From Pogona vitticeps (taxonomy: Eukaryota > Chordata > Lepidosauria > Squamata > Agamidae), in assembly GCF_051106095.1 (NCBI RefSeq), contig NC_135789.1:21199764-21263763 (forward strand): DNA of 64,000 nt, written 5' to 3'. The position numbers were made by a program, and so were the translations under genes. Under the pieces are notes generated by a model, which was not told where the DNA came from, ran no database searches, and saw nothing but the letters and a program-made list of their open reading frames with translations. Shown here piece by piece: positions 11,811 to 24,721 of this stretch. Within the stretch, counting starts at the first letter, position 1. The number at the start of each line of letters is the position of its first letter.

Positions 11811-12880
11811 TTTGTTTATTTATTTATTTATTTATTTAATATCCTGCCTATCTGGTCATGTGAGGACCACTCTAGGCGGCTAACAACATAAAAGAAATAC
11901 AATAATATACACAAAACCATTTTACATAACCAAGAAAGAAAACTATATATATATATACTAAACAAAATAGGGAGCTATAGGAAAAGGGAAAAATCGTCAG
12001 GAGTTATCTGTTGGGAAGGCCTGCCTAAACATCCATGTTTTTAATTGTTTCTTAAAAATACCCAGCGAGGGAGCCGCGCGAATCTCAGGGGGTAGGTTGT
12101 TCCAGAGACGAGGAGCCACTGCCGAGAAGGCCCGATTTCTAGTCTTTTCCTACCGGGCCTCCCTCGGCGTTAGGCTCCTCAGTCTCACCTCCTGGCTCGC
12201 ACGAGTGACACAGGTAGATCTTGGTGGGAGAAGGCATTCCGCCAAGTATCGAGGTCCTAAACCGTTTAGGGCTTTATACATAAGCATCAACACTTTGAAG
12301 TCGATGCGGAAACGGATGGGCAGCCAATGCAGTGCGGCCAGAGTGGGTGAAATATGTTGGTATCTTCTCACTCCACTGAGTAATCTGGCCGCCGCATTCT
12401 GCACCACCTGTAGTTTCCGCAGCAGCCTCAAAGGCAGCCCCACGTAGAGCGCATTGCAGTGATCTAATCTTGAGATTACGAGCGCATGCACCAAGGTAGT
12501 GAGCCCCCCAACATCAAGGTAGGATCGCAGCTGGGCTATCTGCCTAAGATGAAAAAAGGCGGTACGGAACACAGACGCCACCTGAGGTTCCATAGTGAGC
12601 GCCGGGTCCAGATGGATCCCCAGACTGCAGACCCCATCCCTGACGGGCAGGGTCACCCCCCCAAAAGTGAGGGAGTTTCCCAGATCCCCTAATGTGGGGG
12701 CGCCCACCCTTAGTACCTCCGTCTTGTCCGGGTTCAGCCTCAGCCCGTTCTCCTGCATCCATTCCAGTACGGTCTCCAGGCAGCGCTGAAGGGACAGGAC
12801 GGCATCTCCTGCGGTTCTTTGTCTTGCGTCGTGTCTGTTAAATGGTAAATGGGGAGACGAGACCATCCTGGCGGTTTCCT
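11743..12880 (-). repeat. L2-clade LINE 3' part with expanded (TTTA)n tail
   Basis: The minus-strand frame 12866-12150 carries ENGLRLNPDKTEVLRVG, SLGIHLDPALTM, LVISRLDHCNALYVGLPLRL, VQNAAARLL and LHWLPIRFRIDFKVL. These are the hallmark blocks of L2 ORF2 from the RT thumb to the C-terminus. The frame is open for 238 codons, so this copy is fairly young. The element is 5'-truncated. Its 3' end has CGCCTAGAGTGGTC and ATAGGCAGGAT and runs into about 23 TTTA units on the plus strand at 11745-11838. Confidence 0.9.
11745..11838 (+). repeat. Microsatellite (TTTA)n, L2 tail
   Basis: About 23 units with one TTTG variant. It lies exactly at the 3' end of the minus-strand L2. It has therefore grown from the LINE tail, as at 49665-49690, where the same L2 subfamily has about six units. 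Confidence 0.95.
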
Positions 12881-13399
12881 TTAACCTTATATGTCAACGG
12901 CTCTTTTCCCCCCATGAAGACCAAGACCAAAGGGCTCTCAATAAGTAAGCCGCTCTCTGTTCCGCACACAACCACCTACTGCAGCCATACAACGGTCCTG
13001 TGAGGCAGGCCGGTTGGGAGATGCGGACGGTCTAATGCAAAGGCTTTGTAGCTGAGCAGCGCTTTGACCCTGGCCTTTGGCTCCTAGTCTGAAACCTAAT
13101 CCATGTTCACTGTATAAGATCAACCTTTGCGATTCCCAATCCAAAGCTTGGAAAAATTAATTTTTAAAACCACAGCTCCCGGAACTCTGCGTTCAGGGAG
13201 AGTCTGACAGCTGTAGTTCAGAAAAGCAACTGTTCCAACTTCTGCAATTAATGGTGCCATCTAACACATTCCATCTTCACTGTGGCAAAACCCATTAAAT
13301 TTGGTCAGATGGTTCTTAAGCAAAATACTAGAATTCACTGGGTTTTCTGAATTTTAACTTTAATGTAGATAACCATTATATTTTTTTACGGTCACCATA
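12881..13399. other. Unclassified sequence
   Basis: No gene or known repeat recognised. Around 13165-13225 an imperfect palindrome (ACAGCTCCCGGAACTCTGC and later GACAGCTGTAGTTCAG) resembles the short palindromic hAT MITEs found elsewhere in the window, but the ends are not clear. Confidence 0.35.
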
Positions 13400-13866
13400 A
13401 TTGACCGAATTACATACAATTCTTTACTTCTGTGTAATCAGAAACCTTGCAAAAAATTGGTGTGTGTGTGTGTTTCCATCTTGCAATTCTATCAAAGGCA
13501 CCCAGCAAAGGGAAGGGGGGAGGGCAAAGTCCCTGAAATGCTCCAGGTCTTGTTTTTGCGGACTGTATAGAGCTTCTCCATCTTTGACTGCAGAGAACAT
13601 AACCAATCTGATTTCGGTATTGCGCATCTGGTGATTTCCATGTGCAGAGTCGCCTCTTGTGTTGTTGGAAAAGAGTGTTTGTGATGACCAGCTTGTTCTT
13701 TTGACAGAACTCTATTAGCCTTTGCTCTGCTTCGTTCTGAACTCCAAGGCCAAACTTACCTGTTGTTCCTTTTATCTCTTGACTCCCTACTTTAGCATTC
13801 CAGTCCCCTAGAATGAGAAGAACATTTTTCTTTGGTGTCAGTTCTAGAAGGAGTTGTACAATCATC
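13400..13866 (-). repeat. Bov-B LINE endonuclease fragment
   Basis: The minus-strand frame contains LILGDWNAKVGSQEIKGTTG, FGLGVQNEAEQRLIEFCQKN and LFQQHKRRLCTWKSPD, then QRWRSSIQSAKTRPGA. This is the central part of the Bov-B apurinic endonuclease, including the GDWNAKVG block. Known elements continue with a CGSDHELL catalytic block after KTRPGA. Here the sequence switches to unrelated DNA instead, so the catalytic end is missing. The open frame and near-family identity indicate a recent copy. Confidence 0.9.
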
Positions 13867-13882
13867 TACATTTATTAAAATA

Positions 13883-14379
13883 CAGTGGTGCTCCTACTTA
13901 CGTTCCAGAAGATGTTTGTAAGTGGAAATGCTTTTAAGTCGAAGCACCATTTCCCATTGAGATGCACGGGAACGGGATTAATCCATTCCAGCATTTTTTA
14001 AAAATACCAAAATAAAAATAAACAGAGCACGTCCCACACTGGGACTGCAAAAGAAAATATCACCAAAAAACAAACTACACCCAAAGCCACCGAAAACAGT
14101 TTTTAAAAAAGCAAAAAAGCAGCACCTTACCTCACCAGCCTGAAGCCTCCTCCGATCGCACTCACACCCCGGCCAGGCTCAGTCTCCCTTTTCCTATCCA
14201 TTGCTGGAAAAGAGCCACAAACAAGCAGCCTCTTCGCCACTAACGGTTTAAATTTCCCGCCTTTTCCCCCTGCCTTTTTCTCTTCTCACCTCGGAGCTCC
14301 GCTCGCAAGTCAAAGCGAAATTTTGTTCCTAAGTCGAAATGTTCGTAGGTAGGGGTGTTCGTAAATCAAGGCACTGCTG
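13883..14379 (+). mobile_element. TA-flanked MITE, Tc1/mariner-type, 497 bp
   Basis: The left end CAGTGGTGCTCCTACTTACG and right end AAATCAAGGCACTGCTG form an imperfect inverted repeat. TA flanks both sides (13881-13882 and 14380-14381). Sub-terminal AAGTCGAA and TAAGTCGAAATG motifs are also inverted. It has no coding capacity. A shorter relative with AAGTCAA motifs lies at 42059-42319. Confidence 0.75.
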
Positions 14380-14404
14380 TACAGTCACGCCATCTTCTTA
14401 AATA

Positions 14405-14600
14405 AAATTGAGGCCACCCACCTTTGGATGTGTCCCAGGATGGCAGGATTTGTTGGAAAAGACGACTGTGCTGGGAAAAGTTGGAGGCAGCAGGAAAAGA
14501 GGAGGACTGGACATGAGGTGGCTGGACCCGCTCAAGGAACCCACGGCCTGGGATTTGCAAGACCTGAGCTGTTAATGGCAAGACCTTCTGCCGTGGCATC
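14405..14600 (+). repeat. RTE-like LINE C-terminal fragment
   Basis: Readings across frames give LGKVGGSRKRGG followed by HEVAGPAQGTHGLGF-like sequence and, at nucleotide level, GGGAAAAGTTGGAGGCAGCA. This is the block GKVEGSRKRGRP..RWID..KEAT found in the better copies at 43565, 52655 and 53565. It is short and frameshifted. Confidence 0.65.
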
Positions 14601-15102
14601 AGCTGGAAGTGACCTGGCAGCAAATAAGAAGGAGAAAAAGAACCAGCTTGAAATGAAGTTCCTATAGACAGAGACAGGTTATATATTTGGTGTGTTTACA
14701 TTTGATCCCAATACAAGCATTTCACTCTTTTGGAACAGGTCCATTTCCATAGCCTCCCCCTTCTGTGATGATAAACGCCTTGGCCTGCCCTAAAATGTTA
14801 AATAGAGACCCAACAGAGTAGTGTACAGAGTGGCGGGCGAAGAGCCTCCTCGTGTTTATTCCCAGTTACACTTACAGGACATCCCCCCCCATTTTTTCTC
14901 CATTTCCCAGTATCTTCCCAATAAACCTACCGGGTAGGGCAGCCTAAGACACACTCCTTAGTCCGTTGTCAGTCACAAAGATTTTCACAACTACAGTCAA
15001 TCACAGAAGTGACGACACCCCCCCCCCCGCATTTCATAAATATTTTACTACGTATATCTTTTCATGTGACAACACTGAAGAAAGGACAGGTGGCTACAGT
15101 AT
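14601..15102. other. Unclassified sequence
   Basis: No gene recognised. It contains C homopolymers near 14884 and 15009. Confidence 0.35.
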
Positions 15103-15116
15103 AAAGCAGTGAGTAG

Positions 15117-15449
15117 AGGTCAAGGTTCCCCTTGATATTTAGTCGTGTCCGACTCAAGGGCGTGGCGCTCATCCCCATCTCCAAGCCGTAGAGCCAGCAT
15201 TTGTCCATAGATGATTTCTGTGGTCACGTGGCCAGCGCAACTAGACACGGAACGCCATTACCTTCCCACCAAGGTGGTACCTATTTATCGACTCACATTT
15301 TTATGTGCTTTTGAACAGCTAGGTTGGCAGGAGCTGGGACAAGCGACGGGAGCTCCCTCCGCCATATGGATTCGATCTTATGATGGCTGGTCTTCAGACC
15401 CTGCAGCCCAAAGGCTTTGCGGTTTAACCTGCAGTGCCATCCAAGTCCC
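15117..15449 (-). mobile_element. Sauria SINE, complete
   Basis: Read on the minus strand it starts GGGACTTGGATGGCACTGCA, the tRNA-related head. It continues through the conserved middle (GCTCCCGTCGCTTGTCCCAG) to GTCGGACACGACTAAATATC, the Bov-B-like end, then AAGGGGAACCTTGACC. A 14 bp target-site duplication, AAAGCAGTGAGTAG (15103-15116) and AAAGCCGTGAGTAG (15450-15463), differs at one base. Sauria SINEs occur in squamates and are mobilised by Bov-B, also present here. Confidence 0.92.
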
Positions 15450-15469
15450 AAAGCCGTGAGTAGACAGCT

Positions 15470-16460
15470 TGTAAAAACTGTATCAATGTGCTGTCTCCTC
15501 AAAATAACGCTACACACAGCCATTCATGGAAACAAAAGGGAGTCCGCCTGTAAGTGACCGCGTCCAAATGGGGCCCGAATTTCTCCTCCCTGGTGTCATG
15601 AGACCCGTTAAGTGTCCCAAGTCTCAGGGGCGAAGGGGGAGCCGGTCTTCTCGCTCTCATTCTCTCCGATGGGTCACTGGACGTTCCACGTGGCACCTTG
15701 TGGTCACGAATGCTCTGGGGATCTGAAAAATGAAGGGCTGCTCTCCACCAAGATGGCCTCAGGGCTATCAGAAGGTGGCCGAAACCCTGAAACGGAGCGG
15801 CCAGACCTTCCAGCAGCGGAACAGGACAGGTTTCCCTCTGAACCGGCCCAGCCAAGGTCAACCTGAGACGTGGAGGGCCCATGATCAGCATCCTCACCTC
15901 CAGAGGTTGGCTTTGGGAAAGAGATGGAGGAGGGCTGCCAGCATTATTGCCCTGGAGGTTGGAGGAGTTGGGGGGGGGGGGTTCCTACCTGTCCCTGCTC
16001 AGACCCTACGCTGTACTCCCTTCTGGGAGGGCTCCTGAACCCGGATCTCCCAGGTCCCAGTCCAGCTCCCCCGCATGACACCACACCCTTTCTCTTCTCC
16101 AAGGGACCCCCTTCCATCTCGTGCCACGTGAGGTCTACAGCATGGCATGTCCTTCTTTGAGAGCCACAGGGCGCTTTTCTTCTCTGCCTGCTGGGCTGCC
16201 TTCCCCACCCCAGGGCATTGCAGCGGGGATGGGCCGCCTCTAAACATGCACAGAGTGCCACCTCTGTGGGGAAACGGCCTGTGGTGTGGAGACAGAAACG
16301 GCTGCCCCCGGTCGGGTTCGAGCTCGGCCGCCCTGCGGATTTTGCGAAGCCATCCAGGAAGAGGTCAGCGTCACACAACCCCTCCGGAAGGCAGCTGGTG
16401 TTTAAACCAGCAAGAAACACAGGCCTGGAGAGGAGGAAAACGAGGAGCTGTAATAATAGC
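15470..16460. other. Unclassified GC-richer sequence
   Basis: Several overlapping open frames exist on both strands, none with a recognisable family. It contains a 12-base G run near 15970. No splice-site pair was convincing. Confidence 0.35.
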
Positions 16461-16461
16461 A

Positions 16462-16747
16462 CCGTGCTTTCCCCAAAAATAAGACAGGGTCTTATATTAA
16501 TTTTTGCTCCAAAAAAGTAAGTACTGTATTAGGGCTGACTTTCAGGGGATTTTTTTTTTCATGTACAACCATCAACACTGATTCCAATGCAGTCCTGTCC
16601 TCTTCTTCTGGTTGCTTCACAAGGGTGGAGGCCGAGGGTTTCACTTCACTGGGGCTTATTTTTGGGGTCGGGCTTATATGACGAGCATCCTGAAAAATCC
16701 TACTAGGGCTTGTTTTCAGGGTAGGTCTTATTTTGGGGAAAACAGGG
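16462..16747 (-). mobile_element. Mariner-like MITE, complete, reversed
   Basis: A 286 bp relative of the element at 2352-2626 in the other orientation, from CCGTGCTTTCCCCAAAAATA to TATTTTGGGGAAAACAGGG. TA follows at 16748-16749, and the left TA has changed to CA. The interior AAGACAGGGTCTTATATTAA and GACTTTCAGGGGA blocks match. It is followed directly by a tRNA-headed SINE. Confidence 0.85.
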
Positions 16748-16749
16748 TA

Positions 16750-16866
16750 CTAGATAGCTGAGTGGTATAGTCAGGGTTGGGAGTTCAAATCCCCCACAGG
16801 GCCTCCTTGACAGGGGCTGGACTGGATGATCTGCAAAGCCCCTTCCAGCTCTGCCGTTCTAAGATT
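16750..16866 (+). mobile_element. tRNA-headed SINE with CR1-like tail
   Basis: The head TAGCTGAGTGGTATAGTCAG and the B-box-like GGGAGTTCAAATCCCCC are tRNA-like. The tail GCTGGACTGGATGATCTGCA then CCCCTTCCAGCTCTGCCGTT resembles the CR1 end (GGACTAGATGGCC...CCCCTTCCAACTCTA). A second good copy is at 55455-55580. Confidence 0.75.
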
Positions 16867-17027
16867 ATTCAGTCGAGCCCTTTGATTTAAACGGTTGAGG
16901 GGGAAAGACATCTTTATACTGGAGAAGACAGAGAGGCGATGTGGTAGCCGTACTGAGATAACCCGAGGGCCATCCTGTGGTCTTCCATTTTGCTTTTGAA
17001 GGACCTTCGGTCGTTCCCTTGGCTGTG

Positions 17028-17156
17028 GTTCCCACCCGGAGGCCCCCAGATGTGCTTGGACCACAACTCCCTCCAGCCTTCCCCTCTAGCTGTGCAGGCA
17101 AGGGCTTCTGGGAGTCGTAGTCCAAGAACAACTGGAGGACCCAAGGTTGGGTCACA
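17028..17156 (+). mobile_element. Palindromic hAT MITE (degraded)
   Basis: Left side GGAGGCCCCCAGATGTGCTT GGACCACAACTCC mirrors the right side GGGAGTCGTAGTCCAAGAAC followed by TGGAGGACCCAAGGTTGGG. It is the same long palindrome as the intact copy at 21278-21413. Confidence 0.75.
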
Positions 17157-17159
17157 CTG

Positions 17160-17985
17160 TCGCTGAGTCTTGTGAGGAAACGAAGAAGGAAAAGGTTAAT
17201 CTTCAAGTCTGCAATACGTTGGATGGGTTGAAAAAAAAATGCCCTTTCCAATTAGCTAAATTCTGGTGCGAGAGTTTTATCAGCCGCCTTGAATCTTGGG
17301 GAGCCTTCATCTTGAATTCTCAGGATACCCAAAGGAGGAACTGCTGCTTTATCCAATTAGTTACAGGAGTTGGGAGAGGATGCCAGGGTGGTTGGTTAAC
17401 AGTGCCGAGCCCTGCAGCGAGAGGATGATGGAAGAGGAGGCAAGCCAAGAAGAGACGGGTTCACTCAGGCATCTTCTTGCCACCTGTGCTGGCTTCAGTA
17501 TGTACTCCAAGCCTTTTTTTATGCTGTGAACTCAGTGTATGCCCTGGAACCATGTTTCTTTGTAAGTACAGAATGAGAGAGTTGGCTTTCCTTATTTTCT
17601 CTGGGTCTGGATCTTAGCGGCTTTCACTTCTGAATGAGTCTGGTTTTCACTGTCCAACTGCGTCCTATCTTTATTGTTGTAGAATAAACAAACTCTTGTA
17701 GAATAAACAGACTCTTGTTGTAGAATAAACAAACTCCTCTAAAGCTATATGTCCTTTTGAAATTCTTTCCATACAAATAACAACATTTTACAGCTTTGTT
17801 TTCACTCGAACATCCTGACGGGGCTGGTGGTCCTGAGGAAAGTGAGTTTTGGCTTTTTTTTTTTTAACCTTGCAGGGTTGGTTTGCAGGCAAAACCGCAA
17901 CCTGGAAGTTTTTGTCTCTTCCTGGATCCCCAAAGATGGGGGAGAAAAGGGTCCAGATTAAGCTTTCCCAATTGCCAGCACACTG
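17160..17985. other. Unclassified sequence with a short tandem repeat
   Basis: At about 17675-17740 a unit like TTGTAGAATAAACAAACTC is repeated three times. No gene was recognised. Confidence 0.4.
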
Positions 17986-18644
<659 letters not shown>

Positions 18645-18694
18645 ATGGCCTCTAAGAAGACCCCAGGCGAGAAGAAATGGGAGTTAGTCCGATG
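18645..18694 (+). CDS. Candidate first coding exon of an unidentified gene
   Basis: The ATG at 18645 has a strong context (A at -3, G at +4). It opens 16 codons reading MASKKTPGEKKWELVR plus two bases (TG), directly followed by the donor GTGAGT. The phase matches the acceptor of the exon at 31713, which supplies a G to make TGG (Trp). I do not recognise the protein. The basic, Lys-rich start has no signal peptide. If the minus-strand exon at 5336 is CCDC92B, the expected plus-strand neighbour is RAP1GAP2, so this could be an alternative 5' exon of that gene. A chance donor remains possible. Confidence 0.4.
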
Positions 18695-18699
18695 GTGAG

Positions 18700-20420
<1,721 letters not shown>

Positions 20421-20424
20421 TAGT

Positions 20425-20985
20425 GCCCAGATCCCGTGAGGTGCTTGTTCTCCTCGACTCAGCACGGATGAGGCCTCATCTCAAGTCCTGGGTTTAGTTC
20501 TGGACACCACACTTCAAGAAGGATGCTGACCAACTGGAACAGGTTCAGAGGAGGGCGACGAGGATGATGACCGGGGGACTGGAAACCAAGCCTTAGGAGG
20601 AAAGGCTGAAAGGATTGGGCACGTTTAGCTTTGAGAAAAGAAGGCTGAGGGGTGATAGAGCCCTTTTCAAATATTTGAAAGGCTGTCCTTCAGAGGAGGG
20701 GGCAGAATCTGTTCTCCATCATCCCAGAGTGCAGAACACGCAACCATGGGCTCAAGGGACAGGAAGCCAGATTTCGATTTAGGAAAAACCTCCTAATTGT
20801 TAGAGCAGTATGATGAAGGAGTCAATTCTCTTGGGAGGTGGTGAGCACTCCAATGCTGGAGGAGTTCAAGAAAAAAAAATTAGACAAAACCATCTGTCAT
20901 ATATACTTTCATTTAGATCCCTGCCTTATGCAGGGGGTTGGCCTAGATGGCCTTACAGGTCCCTTCCAACTTCATTATTCTGTAA
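20425..20985 (+). repeat. CR1 3' end
   Basis: The stretch from GAGGCCTCATCTCAAGTCCT through GTTCTGGACACCACACTTCA, AAGAAGGATGCTGACCAACT and GGAAACCAAGCC to TGGCCTTACAGGTCCCTTCC is the canonical CR1 ORF2 end and 3' UTR. It ends in CATTATTCTGTAAGACTGTC. A second CR1 3' fragment follows at once. Confidence 0.88.
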
Positions 20986-20987
20986 GA

Positions 20988-21269
20988 CTGTCTAACTGGG
21001 AATGTATAGCTTTGACCAAAGAGGACAGAGGAGAGATAGGATAGTACTCTGCAAATACAGTACTTGAAAGATGGCTATCAAGAGGAGGAGCAGGGTCCAT
21101 ACTTGATCCTCCCAGGGTGCAGGACAGACAACCATGGGCTCAAGGGACAGGAAGCCAGATTTAGGCTGAATATGAGGAAAAACATCTTAACCCTGAGAGC
21201 AGTACAGCTATGGAACCCATGACCTTGAGAGGTGGAGAGGGCTCTGACTCTGGAGGGCCTCCAGGAGAC
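20988..21269 (+). repeat. Second CR1 3' fragment
   Basis: It restarts at an earlier point of the CR1 3' region (GAGAGATAGGATAGTACTCT, then GGGCTCAAGGGACAGGAAGC). It runs to GGAGGGCCTCCAGGAGACAT, where a hAT MITE is inserted. It lies in tandem and in the same orientation as the copy before it. Confidence 0.8.
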
Positions 21270-21277
21270 ATTTAGAC

Positions 21278-21413
21278 CAGGGGTCCCCAACCTTGGGCCT
21301 CCAGATGTTCTTGGACTTCAACTCCCAAAAATCCTGGCCAGCAGAGGTGGTGGTGAAGGCTTCTGGGAGTTGTAGTCCAAGAACATCTGGAGGCCCAAGG
21401 TTGGGGACCACTG
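21278..21413 (+). mobile_element. Palindromic hAT MITE, intact
   Basis: A 136 bp element with ends CAGGGGTCCCCAACCTTGGG and CCCAAGGTTGGGGACCACTG. It is flanked by a perfect 8 bp duplication ATTTAGAC (21270-21277 and 21414-21421). Almost the whole element is one inverted repeat with arms of about 60 bp: CAGATGTTCTTGGACTTCAA pairs with the reverse of TGTAGTCCAAGAACATCTG. The 8 bp TSD and CAG...CTG ends place it in hAT. Confidence 0.92.
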
Positions 21414-21419
21414 ATTTAG

Positions 21420-24265
21420 ACAACCACCCAGCAAATATCCTTGGATCGGGATCCCTTGCCTTGTTGGCCCGGTTCCAATGCCCTGATTCTAGGGTTCAAC
21501 GATCCTTTGGTCAGGCCTGCCTTTCCGTTCGATTTCTACCACGGGCGAGCGGCGAGGCCCCTTTCGGGTTCCTTCCCGATCTTTGGTTCTCCAAAAGCTG
21601 GGGGTGACTTTCCTGATCGAATTTCTTCTGCTAGTCTCTCCCTGCCAAGCGAGCAGACAGCCTTGTTTTATTTTTATTTTTTTTGTCAAAGCTGAAAGAC
21701 TGGCAGGTTTATTTCAGGGAATGCCATTTTTGGGAATGATCCTCTACTTCTTCCGACTCGCCTAGGTGCACTGCAGGGGGGGGGAGCGAGAAGCAAGGGG
21801 AGTTCAATGCCGAAAATAGCAATTACGTTATTAACGCGGCTGGTAAACTGTCAGCATAAACATTCCGCCGTTAAATCATGCTGTTGGCAGATGCTAATCT
21901 TGTGTCATCAGGATGCGTCTTTGTTGAGAAGTTGCTTATTCTGTGTTGTGACATTGAGTGCCTTCTATTTCAAAGTTCAGGGGACCCATCCACTTAGACC
22001 TTGAGATATTTTTTCCATCTGGAGTTCACCAGATGTTTGCACCCTTTTTTCCACGCCGCCCCTCTTTGATCATCTCCTAATTTCATAGATTTCTTCCCCC
22101 TTCTAAGATCCCTCCTGAGACGTTGTGATCGGCCGGGAAGGTGGTGGCTAAAATATGCTGGGTTTTTGTGGCTCTGCCCGTTAGCGTTCACCGCCACCCT
22201 TCATGGAGAAGAGCTTCAGTCCTTCAATTTCTCCGAAACCATTAAAACAGCAGCTCTAGAGAGACACATGTGGCCAGCTTAAAACTCCAAAGCACGTCTT
22301 AAAGTAGAGCAGGAGAACTTGGAGCTTTCTAGAAGGCATTGGACTTGAGCTCCCATTAGCCCCAGACAATGGGGTTGATGGGAGTTGTAGTCCAGCTTTG
22401 TCCTATGCAGGCACGCCACTGGTTCGGAGAAAGCAGCCCGCAAGGAAGAGCAGATCTCAAATGGCTCATTGGGTGCCCTTTTTCTGGGTACCCTTAGTAC
22501 GAAGACTTTGGGCTGATTTGGAAGTACCTCAACATTCCCAGGAGTGGCTGGGCCACCATGTCTCTAGATCTCAGCAGATCCCCTCCGGTTTTCTTCTCAG
22601 AACTTCTTGGTCCATTCTACTGGTCTTGATGGCCATGCGGTCCCTTGATGGGTTGGAGAAACCCTCAAACCCAACACGAGGGAAGGACTGCCCATTCCAG
22701 CTGCCCCAGGATCCTCCCAGGAGCCCAGAGGGGTCACCCTCCTCCAGATGGCGCTGGGCCCTTGCGGAGCCCTCAGCCTGAACCCCCAGAGGAAAGGGGG
22801 CGTTGAGGCAGGAGATGCTCTCTGCTGGAATCTAGGGCTGGGTTGGAGAGACCTTCTCCTGGGTCATGGTTGGAACGACCGGAGAGGGGGAAGAACCAGA
22901 AGTGCTGGCTGTGGAGGAAAGACTAGGTGAGAGAAGGGGCTTCCTCTGGAGTAGGGCGGTCTCGGTGAGAGAAAGCTGTTTCCCCTGGGGAGACTCATGG
23001 GCCTGATCCTGCAGCTGAGCTTTCCTCCCAGGCGGCTAATGCCCTGCAGCTGAGCTCAGGGTGGGGCTTCCTCTGGCCAGCTGTAGACCCTTCCCTTTGA
23101 GTGTCCAGAGAGACCAGCTCTCTCTCTCTCCTGGGTCTGGATCCGGCCTGACTCAGCTTTCCAGCTCTAGCTACAAGGCCTGGCTTCTTTGGGATCATTC
23201 TGGACCCCCAACTCTCCTGCGCCTGGTTTACCTTACTCCCTGGTAAGCATCTGTTTGCGAGATCTGGGCGTAGCCCTCCCGTGGGAACAGGCTGAGGATT
23301 CTAGGATTTCTCTGTTCTCCAAAAGTTAGAATGTCATTTCTGGCTTGACCTCTCCTGGAAAGAGAGCGAGGGATAGGGGAGGAATAGAGTGAAAAGGGGG
23401 TGCTTCCGACGGTCCTATAAGTGCCCCCGCTCCACCCTAGGAGCTGTGAAGATTCCCTGGGGCCGGCGAAAGGTGTGTAAGGAAATGGGTCCCAGTGGAT
23501 TAACCCCAGAGGTGGGGACTGCTGCTGGAGCATGGGACAGGGAGTCTTTGAATTCCGAAAAACCACATCCCTAATGGTGAAATTGCCCCTTTCCTCTCCA
23601 GGGCCCTTTTAGGCCATTGAAATTAAAATTAGCATTAAAATGAAGAAAATCTATGAAAAGGAAGAAGAGATAAAAATAAAGAAAAATTAAAATTAACAGT
23701 AAATACAAGTGAATGGCAGCGAGATCCTGGAAACCATGGGGGGGGGGAGCCACTCCAGCCACCTCAGTTAGGAAACGCTACTATTGTCTGACCTTATGGT
23801 CTCTATTGCAATGGATGGGTACCTGACCATTGTATTCAGCTCTATATGTCAGGAGCTGAAGGTGGGGAGCAGGTTCTAATTGACCCTCAGCTTCATGGAT
23901 GAGTCAGGCTTTTTCTCTGGAGCAGGTAATATGAGGTCAGTCTGTGGAGGGTGAATCCCATGTAATGAACGAAGTGCAGGTCTCATGCTTAGCCTTGTGG
24001 CTGCTCACCTGACTGGTATGCAACCCCCGACAGGGGCCTGGCCCCTCTCCATGCGCCATGACGACTTGGGATCATTGACTTACTCCAGAGTAAAATGGCA
24101 ATACTTTTCTGGCCTGTGTGTTTTATATCGTTTTTTAAACGTTGCAATTCAGCGATTCTTTTAATCTGATGATGCGTTTTATTGAGTTTTAATACAATAA
24201 CTTACTGTATCTGTATATGGTTGTTGTTTTTAAACAATTTTTTTGGTAAGTCACATATGGGTCTT
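21420..24265. other. Mostly unique sequence
   Basis: The block 21805-21960 is AT-rich and non-repetitive with TTAAC and TTAAAT motifs (candidate conserved element). At 22330-22405 an imperfect palindrome (GAGCTCCCATTAGCCC and GGGAGTTGTAGTCCAG) is probably a broken palindromic hAT MITE. The segment 22400-23570 is GC-rich, with open frames on both strands that I could not assign. Confidence 0.4.
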
Positions 24266-24269
24266 TGTC

Positions 24270-24368
24270 CTGGAACAATGGTTTACCACATTGGGTCAAC
24301 CAGGTGTTTCTGGAGCCCAATTCCCAGAAGCCTTTGCCAGCCGGGCTGGCCCAAGCCTGGAAGCCGCT
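24270..24368 (+). mobile_element. Fragment of palindromic hAT MITE
   Basis: AATGGTTTACCACATTGGG, then GGAGCCCAATTCCCAGAAGC and CTTTGCCAGCCGGGCTGG resemble one arm and the loop of the palindromic hAT family. The other arm is lost. Confidence 0.4.
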
Positions 24369-24721
24369 ATACTGTACTGGAAGAATGGCAAGGGACAGAT
24401 AGGTTTTTTTAAAAAAATACAGCAAAGACAGATTTTAAAAAGTGCAGAAAAATACAAATGAAAAGCTAAGAAAAAGCCACAATGCAATTAAATCGGCTGT
24501 CAGAAACGTCCTCTCTCCCGTCTTTCTTTCTTTTTTTTAAAGGGAGAACCTGTCAAAATATAGCTAATTTAAAAATTGTTTGGAAACACAACAGTTGAAA
24601 AGAAAAAACACAGCACGGCTCCGTTTCCTAAAGAGTCGGACCATTGTCAAAAAAACTTGCTGGAATAAAAAAGTCTTTGTCTAACGGCAGAAGGACAAGA
24701 AGAGTGTTCCAGGACTCTTGT

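Noticed and set aside
11629-11891. Plus-strand frames with IYLFIYLF repeats
   Set aside because: Translation of the TTTA microsatellite, not a membrane protein.
16755-16800. Functional tRNA gene
   Set aside because: The A- and B-box-like sequences belong to a SINE head; acceptor and anticodon stems do not form. The same applies at 9066, 24722, 55455 and 57178.
22398-22781. A 127-codon plus-strand frame in GC-rich DNA
   Set aside because: No family resemblance, no strong start context and no donor at its end.
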